A stretch of 64,000 bases of DNA from assembly GCF_036013525.1 (NCBI RefSeq), contig NZ_CP107853.1:1-64000 (forward strand), read 5' to 3'. The position numbers and the translations under genes are program-made. Below the pieces are notes generated by a model. It was given only the letters and a program-made list of their open reading frames with translations, did no database searches and was not told where the DNA came from. The DNA comes from Nonomuraea sp. NBC_00507 (lineage in GTDB: Bacteria; Actinomycetota; Actinomycetes; Streptosporangiales; Streptosporangiaceae). Within the stretch, counting starts at the first letter, position 1; each line of letters opens with the position of its first letter. This document shows positions 35,202-44,602 of the stretch, one piece after another.

Positions 35202-36740
35202 TCAGTGGAAGAAGTGGCGGGTGCCAGTGAAGTAGAGGGTGATACCCGCCTTCTCCGCGGCCTCCACGACCAGGTCGTCCCGGATGGAGCCGCCGGGCTC
35301 GACGATCGCCTTCACGCCCGCCTCCGCCAGCACCTCCAGCCCGTCAGGGAACGGGAAGAAGGCGTCCGAGGCCGCCACGGAGCCGGGCGCGCGCTCCCCT
35401 GCCCTGGTGACCGCCAGGCGGCAGGAGTCCACCCGGTTGACCTGCCCCATGCCTACGCCGACCGTGGCGCCGTCGCCGGCCAGCAGGATGGCGTTGGACT
35501 TCACCGAGCGGCAGGCGCGCCAGGCGAACTCCAGGTCGGCCAGCACCTCGGGTGAAGCAGGCTCGCCGGTCTTGAGCTCCCACTGCGACGCCGCATCGCC
35601 GGGCGCGTCGACCCGGTCGACGGTCTGCACCAGCAGCCCGCCGTCGATCTTGCGGAACTCGGTCGGCTGCGCCGGCCCCTCCGCGCAGGCCAGCAGCCGC
35701 AGGTTCTTCTTCTCGCGCAGCACCTCCAGCGCCTCCGCGTCGAAGGCGGGCGCGATGACGACCTCGGTGAACACGTCGGCGATCTGCCTGGCCAGCTCCA
35801 CCGTGACCGGCCGGTTGACGGCGATCACCCCGCCGAACGCCGACACCGGATCGCAGGCGTGCGCCTTGCGGTGCGCGTCGGCCACGTCGGAGCCGATCGC
35901 GATGCCGCACGGGTTTTGGTGCTTGATGATGGCCACGCACGGGTCGGAGAAGTCCCAGGCGGCCCGCCACGCGGCATCGGCGTCGAGGTAGTTGTTGTAG
36001 GACATCTCCTTGCCGTGCAGCTGCTCGGCGTTGGCCAGCCCGCCGGCGCCGGCCGTGTAGAGCGCGGCACGCTGGTGCGGGTTCTCGCCGTAGCGGAGGG
36101 TCGACTTGCGTTCGTACGCGGCCCCCGTGAAGGCGGGGAACTCTGCCTGTTCGTACGCGCTCCCGAACCAGTTGGCCACGGCCACGTCGTACGAGGCCGT
36201 GTGAGCGTACGCGATGCCCGCGAGCCGCCGCCGCTCGGTCAGGGTGAAGCCGCCCTCGGCCAGGGCCGTGAGCACGTCGCCGTAGTAGCCGGGATCGACC
36301 ACGACGGCGCAGGTGTTGTGGTTCTTCGCGGCGCCGCGGATCATGGCGGGCCCGCCGATGTCGATCTGCTCGACGCACTCCTCGTCGGAGGCGCCGGAGG
36401 CCACCGTCTGCTGGAACGGGTAGAGGTTGACCACGACCAGCTGGAACGGGTCGATCTCCAACTCCTGCAGCTGGGTCACGTGGTGCGGCTTGGTGACGTC
36501 GGCCAGCAGCCCGGCATGCACCCGCGGGTGCAGCGTCTTGACCCGCCCGTCGAGGCACTCGGGGAACCCGGTCAGCTGCTCGACCTTCGTCACCGGGATC
36601 CCGTACGACGAGATCGCGGCGGCCGTGCCGCCGGTCGAGACGATCTCCACCCCAGCGCCGTCGAGGGCCCTGGCCAGCTCCTCGAGCCCGGACTTGTCGT
36701 AAACAGCGATCAGCGCACGCTGGATGGCGATGCGAGTCAC
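35202..36740 (-). CDS. purH: Bifunctional AICAR formyltransferase/IMP cyclohydrolase
   Basis: 512 residues from GTG 36740, overlapping the purN stop as GTGA. Last two steps of purine synthesis: formylates AICAR with 10-formyl-THF and closes the ring to IMP. The cyclohydrolase half begins [19 protein letters not shown] and includes [12 protein letters not shown]. The transformylase half includes [31 protein letters not shown] (catalytic Lys-His) and [13 protein letters not shown]. Standard length, ending in the conserved TGTRHFFH. Confidence 0.98.
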   Translation of the reverse strand: MTRIAIQRALIAVYDKSGLEELARALDGAGVEIVSTGGTAAAISSYGIPVTKVEQLTGFPECLDGRVKTLHPRVHAGLLADVTKPHHVTQLQELEIDPFQLVVVNLYPFQQTVASGASDEECVEQIDIGGPAMIRGAAKNHNTCAVVVDPGYYGDVLTALAEGGFTLTERRRLAGIAYAHTASYDVAVANWFGSAYEQAEFPAFTGAAYERKSTLRYGENPHQRAALYTAGAGGLANAEQLHGKEMSYNNYLDADAAWRAAWDFSDPCVAIIKHQNPCGIAIGSDVADAHRKAHACDPVSAFGGVIAVNRPVTVELARQIADVFTEVVIAPAFDAEALEVLREKKNLRLLACAEGPAQPTEFRKIDGGLLVQTVDRVDAPGDAASQWELKTGEPASPEVLADLEFAWRACRSVKSNAILLAGDGATVGVGMGQVNRVDSCRLAVTRAGERAPGSVAASDAFFPFPDGLEVLAEAGVKAIVEPGGSIRDDLVVEAAEKAGITLYFTGTRHFFH

Positions 36741-37366
36741 GTGGTTTCCCCTCCTGATTGGTTGCCGATGCGGACATGGCGTCCGCTGACCGTCCAGCCC
36801 TCGCGGGCCATCCGGCCGACGATCTCGACGAGTAGACGGCGCTCGACGGTCTTGATGCGCTCGTGCAGGACCGCCTCGTCGTCGTCCGGAAGCACGGGCA
36901 CCGCCTCCTGGGCGACAATGGGCCCGGTGTCGATGCCCTCGTCGGCCAGCATCACCGTGCAGCCGGTGACCTTGACCCCGTGGGCCAGCGCGTCGCGCAC
37001 GCCATGCGCGCCGGGGAAGGACGGCAGCAGCGCCGGGTGGGTGTTGAGCACGGGGAAGGCCTCGAGCGTCGGCGTACCCAAAATCTTCATGAAGCCTGCC
37101 GACACCACCAGGTCGGGTTCGTACGATGCGATCTTGGCCGCGATCGCGCGATCCCAATCCGCCCTTGTCGGATAATTGCCCAATTTTTCGACAAAAGTCG
37201 GGACGCCTGCCTTAGCGGCCCGGACCAGCCCCTCGATCCCCTCCCTGTCGGCGCCGACCGCCACCACGCGAGCCCCGTACGACGGGTCGGCAGAAGCGTC
37301 CAGCAGGGCCTGTAGGTTGGTTCCAGAGCCGGAGACGAGGACGACGAGCCGCCCAGCCTTAGACAC
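36737..37366 (-). CDS. purN: Phosphoribosylglycinamide formyltransferase
   Basis: 209 residues from GTG 37366, six bases after GGAGA; another GTG two codons upstream is possible. Transfers formyl from 10-formyl-THF to GAR. Visible: phosphate loop [16 protein letters not shown], catalytic Asn-His in [20 protein letters not shown] and Asp in [10 protein letters not shown]. Coupled to purH. Confidence 0.97.
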   Translation of the reverse strand: MSKAGRLVVLVSGSGTNLQALLDASADPSYGARVVAVGADREGIEGLVRAAKAGVPTFVEKLGNYPTRADWDRAIAAKIASYEPDLVVSAGFMKILGTPTLEAFPVLNTHPALLPSFPGAHGVRDALAHGVKVTGCTVMLADEGIDTGPIVAQEAVPVLPDDDEAVLHERIKTVERRLLVEIVGRMAREGWTVSGRHVRIGNQSGGETT

Positions 37367-37441
37367 GCGCACTCTCCAAGAGGAAAACAGGGTGGGCTGC
37401 CAGGGTATCTGTTCCTCACCCGGCGACGCAGAGGAGGTCAG

Positions 37442-37861
37442 GTGTCGACACCGGTGCAGGCACCGGCAGGCCAGCAGCCCGCCGAATCGGCGGGTCGCCG
37501 AGCGATTTGGTTGTCCATCGCAGCGCTGGCCATGACGTTCATGTTGCCGCTCGCCGGCCTGGTCATGGCGCTGTTCGCGCTGGCGGCCGGGATCCGGGCG
37601 CTGCCGCTGCTGAAAGCCGCGAGCAAGCCCACGGGGATAGCCGTGGGAGGCATCGCCATCTCCTCGATCGCGCTGGCGCTGTCGGCCATGGCCACGGGGA
37701 TGCAGCTTTACCTGATGGATGAATACGCCGCCTACCAGGAGTGCATGAAGGGCGCTGGCACGGTGTCCTCGCAGGGCGAGTGCTTCACCCAGTTCCGAGA
37801 CGCGGCCGAGCGCAAGCTGCCCCCGGACGTCCTCGAACTCCTGGGCGCCATGCAGCCCTGA
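37442..37861 (+). CDS. Small membrane protein, DUF4190-like
   Basis: 139 residues from GTG 37442 with GAGGAGG just upstream. An N-terminal proline/glutamine-rich tail is followed by two paired hydrophobic segments (AIWLSIAALAMTFMLPLAGL and GIAVGGIAISSIALALSAMA) and a C-terminal extracellular-type part with two cysteines (YQECMKG...QGECFTQ). Topology fits DUF4190-type proteins. It lies on the opposite strand between purN and the DUF6350 gene. Function unknown. Confidence 0.75.
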   Translation: MSTPVQAPAGQQPAESAGRRAIWLSIAALAMTFMLPLAGLVMALFALAAGIRALPLLKAASKPTGIAVGGIAISSIALALSAMATGMQLYLMDEYAAYQECMKGAGTVSSQGECFTQFRDAAERKLPPDVLELLGAMQP

Positions 37862-37920
37862 GCCGGTCGGTTCTCCCGGTCGTCGCCACCCGGCAGCGCA
37901 CCCACTGTGCGGCGTCACGG

Positions 37921-37970
37921 CGGCGCGCCCTGTTCATGGTCGCGTTCGCTACGGGCCTTCGTTGGCACCG
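37921..37970 (+). repeat. Dispersed ~50-bp repeat, copy A
   Basis: The segment GCGCGCCCTGTTCATGGTCG followed by CG(T)TCGCTACGGG is shared with copies at 39879-39928 and, inverted, 45864-45910. Read on the minus strand it would encode SERDHEQGAP. It lies 3' of a DUF6350 gene, in about 235 bp of otherwise featureless DNA. Confidence 0.7.
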
Positions 37971-38096
37971 AGCCTCGCTCTCTCCGGCCCAGGCTCATCG
38001 GGTTGGAGATCGTCTCCCGGAACAAGCGTCTCCTGGGACAGAGGGAACCTCGACGGCGCGTGGGGCAACCACGTCGCAGCGTAAAGGAAAAACGGA

Positions 38097-39719
38097 TCAG
38101 TCTTTGTCCCAAGCGTAGGGATCGAGATAGATCACATGACCGCCGCGGTCGTCGGACTCGTCGACGATGTCGTTACGCGGCGGGCGTGTCTCCACCACGC
38201 GGGGACGCGCTTGAGCCAGCGTCTCCTCGGCCGCCGAGGCGTGCTCGTCCTGCCAGTCGTCCCTGATGACCGGGATCTCCTGAGTATCCGCCTCGGTGGC
38301 GTCCATCCAGTGGCCGGGCAGCGGGCGCGGGTCCGACTCCGCCAAGCCCACCTTGCTCGCCGCCTTGGCGATCGCCGCGCCCGCCTTGCGTACCGGGGCG
38401 GCCGCCTTGTCGAGCGGCGTGCGGGCCCGCTTGTTGATCAGCAGCAGGTTCGTCACGCCGGCGGAGATGCCCGCGGCCACGCCGACCTCGAGCGCTACCG
38501 ACAACGCCACTTCCCAAGGTGAGGGGCCGATCGCCGCCAGCCGTCCGCCGCCGATGGGCCCACCGGACAGCGCCGCCAGCGTCCCCGCCACTACCCCGGT
38601 GGACACTCCGGTGAGGAATCCCCAGAGCGGCGCCGCCTCATACGACGGCGACGGCGAGATCCTGGCCACCATCACCCCCGCCACGGCCCCCGCCGCGAAC
38701 GGCAGCGCGATCACCGCCATCATCCACGCCGGCACCGGCCCGCTTTCCGGCAACGCCCCCAGCAACGGCAGGCTCGGCACCGTGCCGAGCTGCACGCCCG
38801 TGGGCGCGACCAGAGTGTCCGCACCGATGGCGAACCCCGGTCCGGCGATGTACGAGGACGCCCAGATGACGACGTTGAGCAGATAGAGCAACTGGAGCAG
38901 CACCAGGAGCAGCCCGCCCACGAGCCCGGGCGACAGGACGCTGGACAGCTCCCTGACCTGGTCGAAGTTCAGCACGACAGCGACCAGCACCAGTGCCAGC
39001 CCGGCCACCAGCAACAACGCGGTGGCCATCGCCGTGCCGACGGTGAGCGCGCGCACCCGCTCGGGCAACAGCCGGAGCATCACCCGCCAGGGCCCGATCA
39101 TCCGCGCGGTGGCCAGCGCCCCCGCCAGGAACGCCAGCACGAAATGGCTGAACAACGCCTCACCGATGAACGGCTGCGTGATGTCGTTGCTCGCCACGAG
39201 CGCGATCAGCCCGGCCAGCAGCGCGTACGGGGCCGCCAGCGACACTCCCGCCTGCACCACCAGCACCAGTTGGGCCCGGCGGCGGGCCTGGGCCTTCTCC
39301 CGCGGGCTGTTCTTGGGCAGCCGCGCGGGCAGCCGGAGCCGCAGGTCGGCATCGCGCGCCATCCAGCGTCCCGCCCGATAGAGCAGCACGGCCGGCAGCA
39401 TGATCAGCCCGAGTGGCAACAACCCGACCCGCCCGCCGGGGATCGCGAACCCGGCGTGGTGCGCGGCCAGCCAGAGCTGCGCCGCCGTACGGAACACACC
39501 CGGCAGCCCGGAGCCCAGCGTGCCGCGCGGGGCGGCGATCCACCCGACCAGCGTGAGCGTGGTGAGTGCGGCCAAGCCGACGCCCAGCGTGCATGCCGCG
39601 GCCAGCATGCCCGACACGGGCAGCGGTCGCCTGGACTCGTCGTCGTCGCCAGGGACCCGGGGGAGCTTGCCGAGCACCGACCGGGGGGCAGCGCGCAACT
39701 GGTCGATAATCGCCGTCAC
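38097..39719 (-). CDS. DUF6350 family membrane protein
   Basis: 540 residues from GTG 39719 (longer in-frame starts run into a dispersed repeat). About ten or more hydrophobic helices, for example MLAAACTLGVGLAALTTLTL and LGLIMLPAVLLYRAG, then a hydrophilic tail rich in acidic residues. The DUF6350 family, sometimes labelled cell-division protein PerM, is typically next to purN and sucCD in actinobacteria, exactly as here. No molecular function is established. Dispersed repeats lie on both sides of this gene. Confidence 0.85.
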   Translation of the reverse strand: MTAIIDQLRAAPRSVLGKLPRVPGDDDESRRPLPVSGMLAAACTLGVGLAALTTLTLVGWIAAPRGTLGSGLPGVFRTAAQLWLAAHHAGFAIPGGRVGLLPLGLIMLPAVLLYRAGRWMARDADLRLRLPARLPKNSPREKAQARRRAQLVLVVQAGVSLAAPYALLAGLIALVASNDITQPFIGEALFSHFVLAFLAGALATARMIGPWRVMLRLLPERVRALTVGTAMATALLLVAGLALVLVAVVLNFDQVRELSSVLSPGLVGGLLLVLLQLLYLLNVVIWASSYIAGPGFAIGADTLVAPTGVQLGTVPSLPLLGALPESGPVPAWMMAVIALPFAAGAVAGVMVARISPSPSYEAAPLWGFLTGVSTGVVAGTLAALSGGPIGGGRLAAIGPSPWEVALSVALEVGVAAGISAGVTNLLLINKRARTPLDKAAAPVRKAGAAIAKAASKVGLAESDPRPLPGHWMDATEADTQEIPVIRDDWQDEHASAAEETLAQARPRVVETRPPRNDIVDESDDRGGHVIYLDPYAWDKD

Positions 39720-39878
39720 AGTAGGTGATTTTCTCAACCTTTCCCAACCAGTGCTTGGTTGACGCGCCGGGGGATTAATATTCAATCTTTTACGCTGCGA
39801 CGCGGCCGCCCCAAGCACCGTCGTTGGTCGCCCTCTGTCCAGGGGGACGCTTTCTAACCCGGTCACTGGAGCGATGAG

Positions 39879-39928
39879 CGGCGCGCCCTGCTTATGGTCG
39901 CATTCGCTACGGGTCTCCGTTGGCATCG
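39879..39928 (+). repeat. Dispersed ~50-bp repeat, copy B
   Basis: Matches copy A at most positions (GCGCGCCCTG, TTATGGTCGCATTCGCTACG, CCGTTGGCA) in the same orientation, upstream of the DUF6350 gene, so copies A and B bracket that gene. Confidence 0.7.
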
Positions 39929-40018
39929 TGGGCCGCTCACCGGGGCGGCTGACGGACGCCTCGTGCCCCACGCGGCGTCTCCCCCATCAGACGATCTGCG
40001 CTGTCCACACATGGGAAA

Positions 40019-40044
40019 GCCCCGCGCGGTGTGCCGCGCGGGGC
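40019..40044 (-). terminator. Terminator of sucC-sucD
   Basis: A perfect 11-bp GC stem (GCCCCGCGCGG and its complement) with loop TGTG, followed on the minus strand by TTTCCC; 14 bp beyond the sucD stop. Confidence 0.88.
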
Positions 40045-40058
40045 CTTCTTGGCGATGA

Positions 40059-40934
40059 TCAACGAGCCTGCATGATCTCGCGCATGAGGCGTGCCGTTTC
40101 CGACGGGGTCTTGCCGACGCGGACGCCCACCTTCTCCAAGGCTTCCTTCTTGGCTTGGGCGGTGCCGGCCGAGCCGGACACGATGGCGCCCGCGTGACCC
40201 ATCGTCTTGCCCTCGGGCGCGGTGAAGCCGGCCACGTAGGCGACCACGGGCTTGGTCACGTGCTGCTCGATGTAGGCCGCGGCCCGCTCCTCGGCGTCGC
40301 CGCCGATCTCACCGATCATCACGATGGCGTCGGTGCCCGGGTCCTCCTGGAAGGCCTGGAGCGCATCGATGTGCGTGGTGCCGATGACGGGGTCGCCGCC
40401 GATGCCGACCGCGGTCGAGAAGCCGAAGTCGCGCAGCTCGTACATGAGCTGGTAGGTCAGCGTGCCGGACTTCGAGACCAGGCCGATGCGGCCGGCGGTG
40501 GTGATGTCGGCGGGGATGATGCCGGCGTTGGAGGCGCCGGGAGAGGCGATGCCGGGGCAGTTGGGGCCGATGATGCGGGTCTTGTTGCCCTTGGTGACGG
40601 CGTAGGCCCAGAACTCTGTGCTGTCGTGCACCGGGACGCCTTCGGTGATCACCACGACGAGCGGGATCTCGGCGTCGATGGCCTCCTTGACGGCGTCCTT
40701 GGTGAACGCCGGAGGCACGAACACGACCGACACGTCGGCGCCGGTCTGCTCCATGGCCTCCTTGACCGTGCCGAACACGGGCAGGCCCTCGTGAACGGTG
40801 CCGGCCTTGCGGGCGTTGACGCCGCCCACGACCTTGGCGCCGGAGGCGAGCATGCGGCGGGTGTGCTTGGTGCCCTCCCCGCCGGTCATGCCCTGAACGA
40901 TGATCTTGCTGTTCTCGGTCAACCAGATGGCCAT
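40059..40934 (-). CDS. sucD: Succinyl-CoA ligase, alpha subunit
   Basis: 291 residues. Carries the phosphohistidine and CoA-binding domain of the TCA enzyme that makes ATP/GTP from succinyl-CoA. Signatures: [48 protein letters not shown], and the active histidine in [12 protein letters not shown]. Only 3 bp separate it from sucC. Confidence 0.98.
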   Translation of the reverse strand: MAIWLTENSKIIVQGMTGGEGTKHTRRMLASGAKVVGGVNARKAGTVHEGLPVFGTVKEAMEQTGADVSVVFVPPAFTKDAVKEAIDAEIPLVVVITEGVPVHDSTEFWAYAVTKGNKTRIIGPNCPGIASPGASNAGIIPADITTAGRIGLVSKSGTLTYQLMYELRDFGFSTAVGIGGDPVIGTTHIDALQAFQEDPGTDAIVMIGEIGGDAEERAAAYIEQHVTKPVVAYVAGFTAPEGKTMGHAGAIVSGSAGTAQAKKEALEKVGVRVGKTPSETARLMREIMQAR

Positions 40935-40937
40935 GAG

Positions 40938-42119
40938 TTACGCACCTACCGCAGCGAGCTCGGCGGCACGCTTGGCCGCGTCGTCCATCGTGTCTACCAG
41001 CTCGACCCGCGGGAGCGCGGCGTCGGCCAGGATCTGTCGCCCGAGCTGGGCGTTGTTGCCGTCGAGGCGGACCACCAGCGGGTGGGTCACGGCCTCGCCC
41101 CGGCTCTCCAGCAGCTTGAACGCCGAGACGATGCCGTTGGCGACGGCGTCGCAGGCGGTGATGCCGCCGAAGACGTTCACGAAAATCGACTTCACGTCGG
41201 GGTCGGAGAGGATGATCTCCAGGCCGGCGGCCATGACCTCAGCCGACGCGCCACCACCGATGTCGAGGAAGTTGGCGGGGGACGGCTTGCCGGGGAACGC
41301 CTCACCGGCGTAGGCCACGACGTCGAGGGTGGACATGACCAGGCCCGCGCCGTTGCCGATGATGCCGACGTCGCCATCGAGCTTGACGTAGTTGAGGTCC
41401 TTCTCCTTGGCCGCGGCCTCGAGCGGGTCCTCGGCGGCCTTGTCGGCCAGCGCCTCGTGCTCCTGCTGGCGGAAGGAGGCGTTGTCGTCGAGCGTGACCT
41501 TGCCGTCGAGCGCCTTCACCTGGCCGTCGGCCGACAGGATCATGGGGTTGACCTCGACGAGCGTGGCGTCCTCGTCGACGAAACAGCACCAGAGCTTCTC
41601 GATGAGCTCGGCGGCGCCGTCGAGCGACTTCTCCGGCAGCCCGCCGGCCACCGCGATCTCGCGGGCCTTGGCCCGGTCGATGCCGGTCAGCGCCGAGACC
41701 GGCACCTTGGCGACCTTCTCGGGGGCGCTGTGGGCGACCTCTTCGATGTCCATACCGCCGGCGGCGGAGCAGATCGCGAGGAACGTACGGTTCGCACGGT
41801 CGAGCAGGAAGGAGAAGTAGTATTCCTCCGCGATCGCGCTGGCCTCCTCCACGAGCACCTTGTGGACCGTGTGGCCCTTGATGTCCATGCCCAGGATGGC
41901 GGTGGCCTTCTCGACGGCGTCGGCGGCGTCGTCCGCCACCTTCACGCCTCCGGCCTTGCCCCGGCCACCGGTCTTGACCTGGGCCTTGACGACGACGCGG
42001 CCGGTCAACTGCTCAGCGGCCGCCCGCACCTCCTCCACCGTGTGGGCGACGATGCCGCGCGGCACCGGGATGCCGTAGTCAGCGAAGAGCTCCTTCGCCT
42101 GATGTTCGAACAGGTCCAC
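40938..42119 (-). CDS. sucC: Succinyl-CoA ligase, beta subunit
   Basis: 393 residues from GTG 42119 with AAGGACGG upstream; a 30-codon-longer frame lacks an RBS. ATP-grasp subunit: begins [20 protein letters not shown], has [16 protein letters not shown] (nucleotide binding) and [17 protein letters not shown], and a C-terminal domain containing [12 protein letters not shown]. First gene of the pair with sucD. Confidence 0.98.
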   Translation of the reverse strand: MDLFEHQAKELFADYGIPVPRGIVAHTVEEVRAAAEQLTGRVVVKAQVKTGGRGKAGGVKVADDAADAVEKATAILGMDIKGHTVHKVLVEEASAIAEEYYFSFLLDRANRTFLAICSAAGGMDIEEVAHSAPEKVAKVPVSALTGIDRAKAREIAVAGGLPEKSLDGAAELIEKLWCCFVDEDATLVEVNPMILSADGQVKALDGKVTLDDNASFRQQEHEALADKAAEDPLEAAAKEKDLNYVKLDGDVGIIGNGAGLVMSTLDVVAYAGEAFPGKPSPANFLDIGGGASAEVMAAGLEIILSDPDVKSIFVNVFGGITACDAVANGIVSAFKLLESRGEAVTHPLVVRLDGNNAQLGRQILADAALPRVELVDTMDDAAKRAAELAAVGA

Positions 42120-42612
42120 GAGGGTCCGTCCTTGCTTATCCGACTGATGTTCGACGGCCCGGGCAACCCGTGCGTGCCGGGCGTTTCCGCCAGTGAAGCC
42201 TAGCCCCAAGCTTGACCTGCCCAGGTCACCGGGTCATGGTTCTCCCACTATGTGACGCTGATCTCACTTCCAAGACTCACCTCCGGCCTCACTTCCGGCA
42301 AGGGTGCCCAGATGATGATCTGCACGAGAAATGCACCGATTCGCCGCCGGAGCGCCCGAGGGCCGATATATGACCGTGATCTTTAATGGCCAGGATTCCT
42401 GGGGCCCCCGGTTATCCGATGCGAAGGAAACCGAGGGCCATTCCCGTCCGTGATCGCCATGGGACGTTACGTGTATGCGCAGGATTACCGATATCCACGA
42501 CGCGTACCGGAACGCTAGGATCACGACCCAGCTTTTCCCTACCTCGCTTCACCCCGAGGCATGAAAGTTTCGGCGGGAAGCACCGGTAATCCCCCTCAAC
42601 GAAGGAATCCGC
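42120..42612. other. Divergent intergenic region, sucC/secreted protein
   Basis: About 490 bp between two divergent genes, less GC-rich than its neighbours. It must hold both promoters, but I see no convincing -10/-35 pair. An 86-codon frame on the minus strand (42264-42524) has no recognisable domain or RBS and is not called. Confidence 0.5.
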
Positions 42613-43473
42613 ATGAAGCGCATGCTCGCCGGCGTGGTGTTAGCCACCACGGCCACCCTGGTCGCCGCGACCCCCGCAATGGCCGCCGCACCGAAGAACC
42701 CCGTCGTCGCGGTGAAGAAGCACCTCGCTCCCGGCAAGGGAGTCAAGTTCACCGAGCGGACCACCCTCGACGTCGAAGGGGACCGTAAAATCTTCGTCCG
42801 GCGCAGCGGTACCCTGCAGTTCAGCAAGTCCGGCATCGCGGCCTCGGACAGCACCGGCAAGTTCAACATCTCCCTGAAGGACCTGGGCGCGGACGCGGAC
42901 GACGCCCCGGAGCTGCTCAAGGCTCTGGCTTCACCGGAACGCACGATCCGGGTCGGCACCACGTCATACCTGTCCGGAGGCATGTGGGCGACCCTGCTGC
43001 CCGAGGGCAAGAACTGGTTCAAGCACCCCAAGGGCCCGACCGGTGGCGTGACCGGCATCTACAGCCAGCCGGTGAACCTCGCCGAGCCCGCCACGCTCAA
43101 GACCCTGTTCAAGAGCGCCAAGCCCGCCAGTGGCGGCTACGCCGGCAAGATCACGGTGGGCGACCTGTGGAAGGTGTCCCCGTGGTTCCGCGCCACCGGG
43201 CTCTCCAAGCCCTCGGCGAAGGCCCTGAAGAGCACGATCAGCTGGCGGCTCGCGGTGAACTCCGCCGGCCTGCCCACCCGGCTGGTGTCGACCTTCCCGA
43301 TGTCCGCCCTGTCCGGCGGGAAGGGCAGCGTGAGCGTGGACACCAGGTTCTCCGGCTGGGGCACCGCCGTGTCGATCAAGGCGCCGCCGGCGGATGAGGT
43401 CGCCACCGAGTTCGAGAACGGTGAGGACGACGCGTCCGTCATCTGGGACTCGCTCGCCGGCGTCGGCAGCTGA
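42613..43473 (+). CDS. Secreted protein, LppX/LprAFG-like fold suspected
   Basis: 286 residues from ATG 42613, GAAGGA seven bases upstream. Signal peptide MKRMLAGVVLATTATLVAAT ends PAMAAA; there is no lipobox cysteine. The mature protein alternates strands and glycine turns (VKFTERTTLDVEG, RRSGTLQFSKSGI, LSGGMWATLLPEGKNWFKHP) like actinobacterial LppX/LprAFG-type or uncharacterised exported proteins. No enzymatic motif. Function unknown. Confidence 0.72.
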   Translation: MKRMLAGVVLATTATLVAATPAMAAAPKNPVVAVKKHLAPGKGVKFTERTTLDVEGDRKIFVRRSGTLQFSKSGIAASDSTGKFNISLKDLGADADDAPELLKALASPERTIRVGTTSYLSGGMWATLLPEGKNWFKHPKGPTGGVTGIYSQPVNLAEPATLKTLFKSAKPASGGYAGKITVGDLWKVSPWFRATGLSKPSAKALKSTISWRLAVNSAGLPTRLVSTFPMSALSGGKGSVSVDTRFSGWGTAVSIKAPPADEVATEFENGEDDASVIWDSLAGVGS

Positions 43474-43491
43474 TCCAGCTATCTGATCGTC

Positions 43492-43854
43492 TCAGCCCTC
43501 TCCCGTCGCCAGGCGGGAGAGGTGCGGCTGCTTGGCGTAGTCGGTGAGGCCGATGACGTTCCCCCATGGGTCCGACAGCTCCACCGTCCAGCCCGTGAAC
43601 ACCTCGAACGGTTCCACGCCCAGCTCGGCCGCCGCGGCGCGGGCGTCGGGGACCTCAAGCCAGACGCGCATGGAGCCGGGACCGGCCTCTTGGACGCGTA
43701 CCAGCAGGCCGGGGGTCTCCTCCCCGATCGCGTAGAGGGCCATCTCCCCTGTCGAGAACTTCTCCGTCAGCCCCAGCACGCCACCGTAGAACTCCTTGGC
43801 CCGATCGAGGTCGGCCACGCCGACCAGGACATTGTCGACGCCCAGGATCCTCAT
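43492..43854 (-). CDS. Glyoxalase/bleomycin-resistance (VOC) family protein
   Basis: 120 residues from ATG 43854, overlapping the previous gene as ATGA. Two beta-alpha-beta-beta-beta units: MRILGVDNVLVGVADLDRAK and KEFYGGVLGLTEKF, then VWLEVPDARAAAAELGV and TVELSDPWGNVIGLTDYA. Metal-binding positions cannot be fixed by eye. Last gene of the MarR-zinc ribbon-VOC operon; a detoxification role is the usual guess. Confidence 0.88.
   Translation of the reverse strand: MRILGVDNVLVGVADLDRAKEFYGGVLGLTEKFSTGEMALYAIGEETPGLLVRVQEAGPGSMRVWLEVPDARAAAAELGVEPFEVFTGWTVELSDPWGNVIGLTDYAKQPHLSRLATGEG
43497..43522. terminator. Hairpin between convergent genes
   Basis: CCTCTCCCG pairs exactly with CGGGAGAGG across eight bases. 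It overlaps the glyoxalase 3' end and follows the secreted-protein gene by 24 bp, so it may stop transcription in either direction. Confidence 0.5.
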
Positions 43855-44102
43855 GCCATCAGCCTCGGGTGGTCGCGCCAGGCGGGCATCGTGCGCATGT
43901 AGGCCCTGGTGGCCTCCTCGGCCTCGGGCCTCGGCCGGCCCGTGCGCTGGACCTCCCACTGCACCATCCGCTCGAACCGCTCGCCGAAGTCCTGCAGCGT
44001 CCCGTCGGTGTTGGAGCAGTAGCGGCACCAGGTGCTGCCGGGGCGGCCCGGCGCGTGGTCCTCGGCGCTCTCCATCGGCATTCCGCAGCTCTCGCAGCTC
44101 AT
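43851..44102 (-). CDS. Small zinc-ribbon protein
   Basis: 83 residues from ATG 44102 (ATGA overlap with the MarR stop). Two CxxC pairs (CESCG at the N-terminus, CRYC at about 26-29) should bind one zinc. The rest is an acidic helix ending RDHPRLMA. It belongs to the 'putative zinc ribbon domain' group, often found beside glyoxalase-like genes. Function unknown. Confidence 0.82.
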   Translation of the reverse strand: MSCESCGMPMESAEDHAPGRPGSTWCRYCSNTDGTLQDFGERFERMVQWEVQRTGRPRPEAEEATRAYMRTMPAWRDHPRLMA

Positions 44103-44536
44103 GACCCGTCCTCTCCGTCTCTCAGGAGCGCGCGGAGCCCGGTCACGAGCCCCTGGCGTTCCTGCGGCGTCATCGTCCGCACGGCCTGCGCCAGCAGGTC
44201 GTCCTCGAGCACCCGCGGCGCCGCCGCCGCGGCGGCCGCCCTTCCCTCTTCGGTGACCCAGACGAACACCCGCCGCCGATCGCGCTCGTCCCTGATCCTG
44301 GCCACCAGGCCGCGTTCTTCGACCCGGGTGACCAGCTCGGTGGTCGCGGCCTTGGACAGCTGCAGGTGCTCGGCCAGCTCGCTCAGCGTGAGCGGCCCCG
44401 CAGCCAGCAGGTGGCCGAGCACAGCGTGCATCCGGGCGGTCAGCCCGGCCGCGATCGGCCTTCTCGACGCCTTGAATCGCCGGTAGACCGCCGGGTAGAG
44501 CCGTGCCACCTCGCGGGCCGCCTCAGCTTCTTCCAT
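44099..44536 (-). CDS. MarR family transcriptional regulator
   Basis: 145 residues from ATG 44536. The winged helix is clear: HAVLGHLLAAGPLTLSELAE, HLQLSKAATTELVTRVEERG and the wing RIRDERDRRRVFVWVTEEGR. The operon MarR-zinc ribbon-VOC has all junctions overlapping by ATGA. Two palindromes directly upstream are its likely operators. Confidence 0.93.
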   Translation of the reverse strand: MEEAEAAREVARLYPAVYRRFKASRRPIAAGLTARMHAVLGHLLAAGPLTLSELAEHLQLSKAATTELVTRVEERGLVARIRDERDRRRVFVWVTEEGRAAAAAAAPRVLEDDLLAQAVRTMTPQERQGLVTGLRALLRDGEDGS

Positions 44537-44543
44537 GTTTTCT

Positions 44544-44570
44544 TTCGTGTACGAACAGTTCGTATACGAA
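44544..44570 (-). promoter_or_regulatory. Twin 12-bp palindromes, probable MarR operators
   Basis: TTCGTGTACGAA (44544-44555; arms TTCGT/ACGAA) and TTCGTATACGAA (44559-44570; perfect) are separated by 3 bp, 7 bp upstream of the marR start. Their spacing of 15 bp centre to centre suits side-by-side dimers. Confidence 0.78.
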
Positions 44571-44602
44571 TCGTATGACGAGACGCCGCGCCGGTCCAGG
44601 GT

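Larger units (their letters stand above)
39720..40058. other. Intergenic region between the DUF6350 gene and sucD
   Basis: 339 bp without a gene. It holds a short inverted repeat CAACCA-gtgct-TGGTTG at about 39747-39763 near the DUF6350 start, an AT-rich stretch (39775-39795) that could be its promoter, dispersed repeat copy B and the sucD terminator. Confidence 0.5.

Noticed and set aside
37862..38096. Small gene between the membrane protein and DUF6350
   Set aside because: Frames here read arginine-rich text caused by the dispersed repeat; no start with an RBS.
42264..42524. 86-codon frame on the minus strand in the sucC intergenic region
   Set aside because: No RBS, no recognisable domain and amino-acid content like untranslated DNA; it overlaps where both divergent promoters should be.
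42120..42612. Riboswitch (for example c-di-AMP type) before the secreted protein
   Set aside because: None of the conserved core segments I know could be found in the leader.
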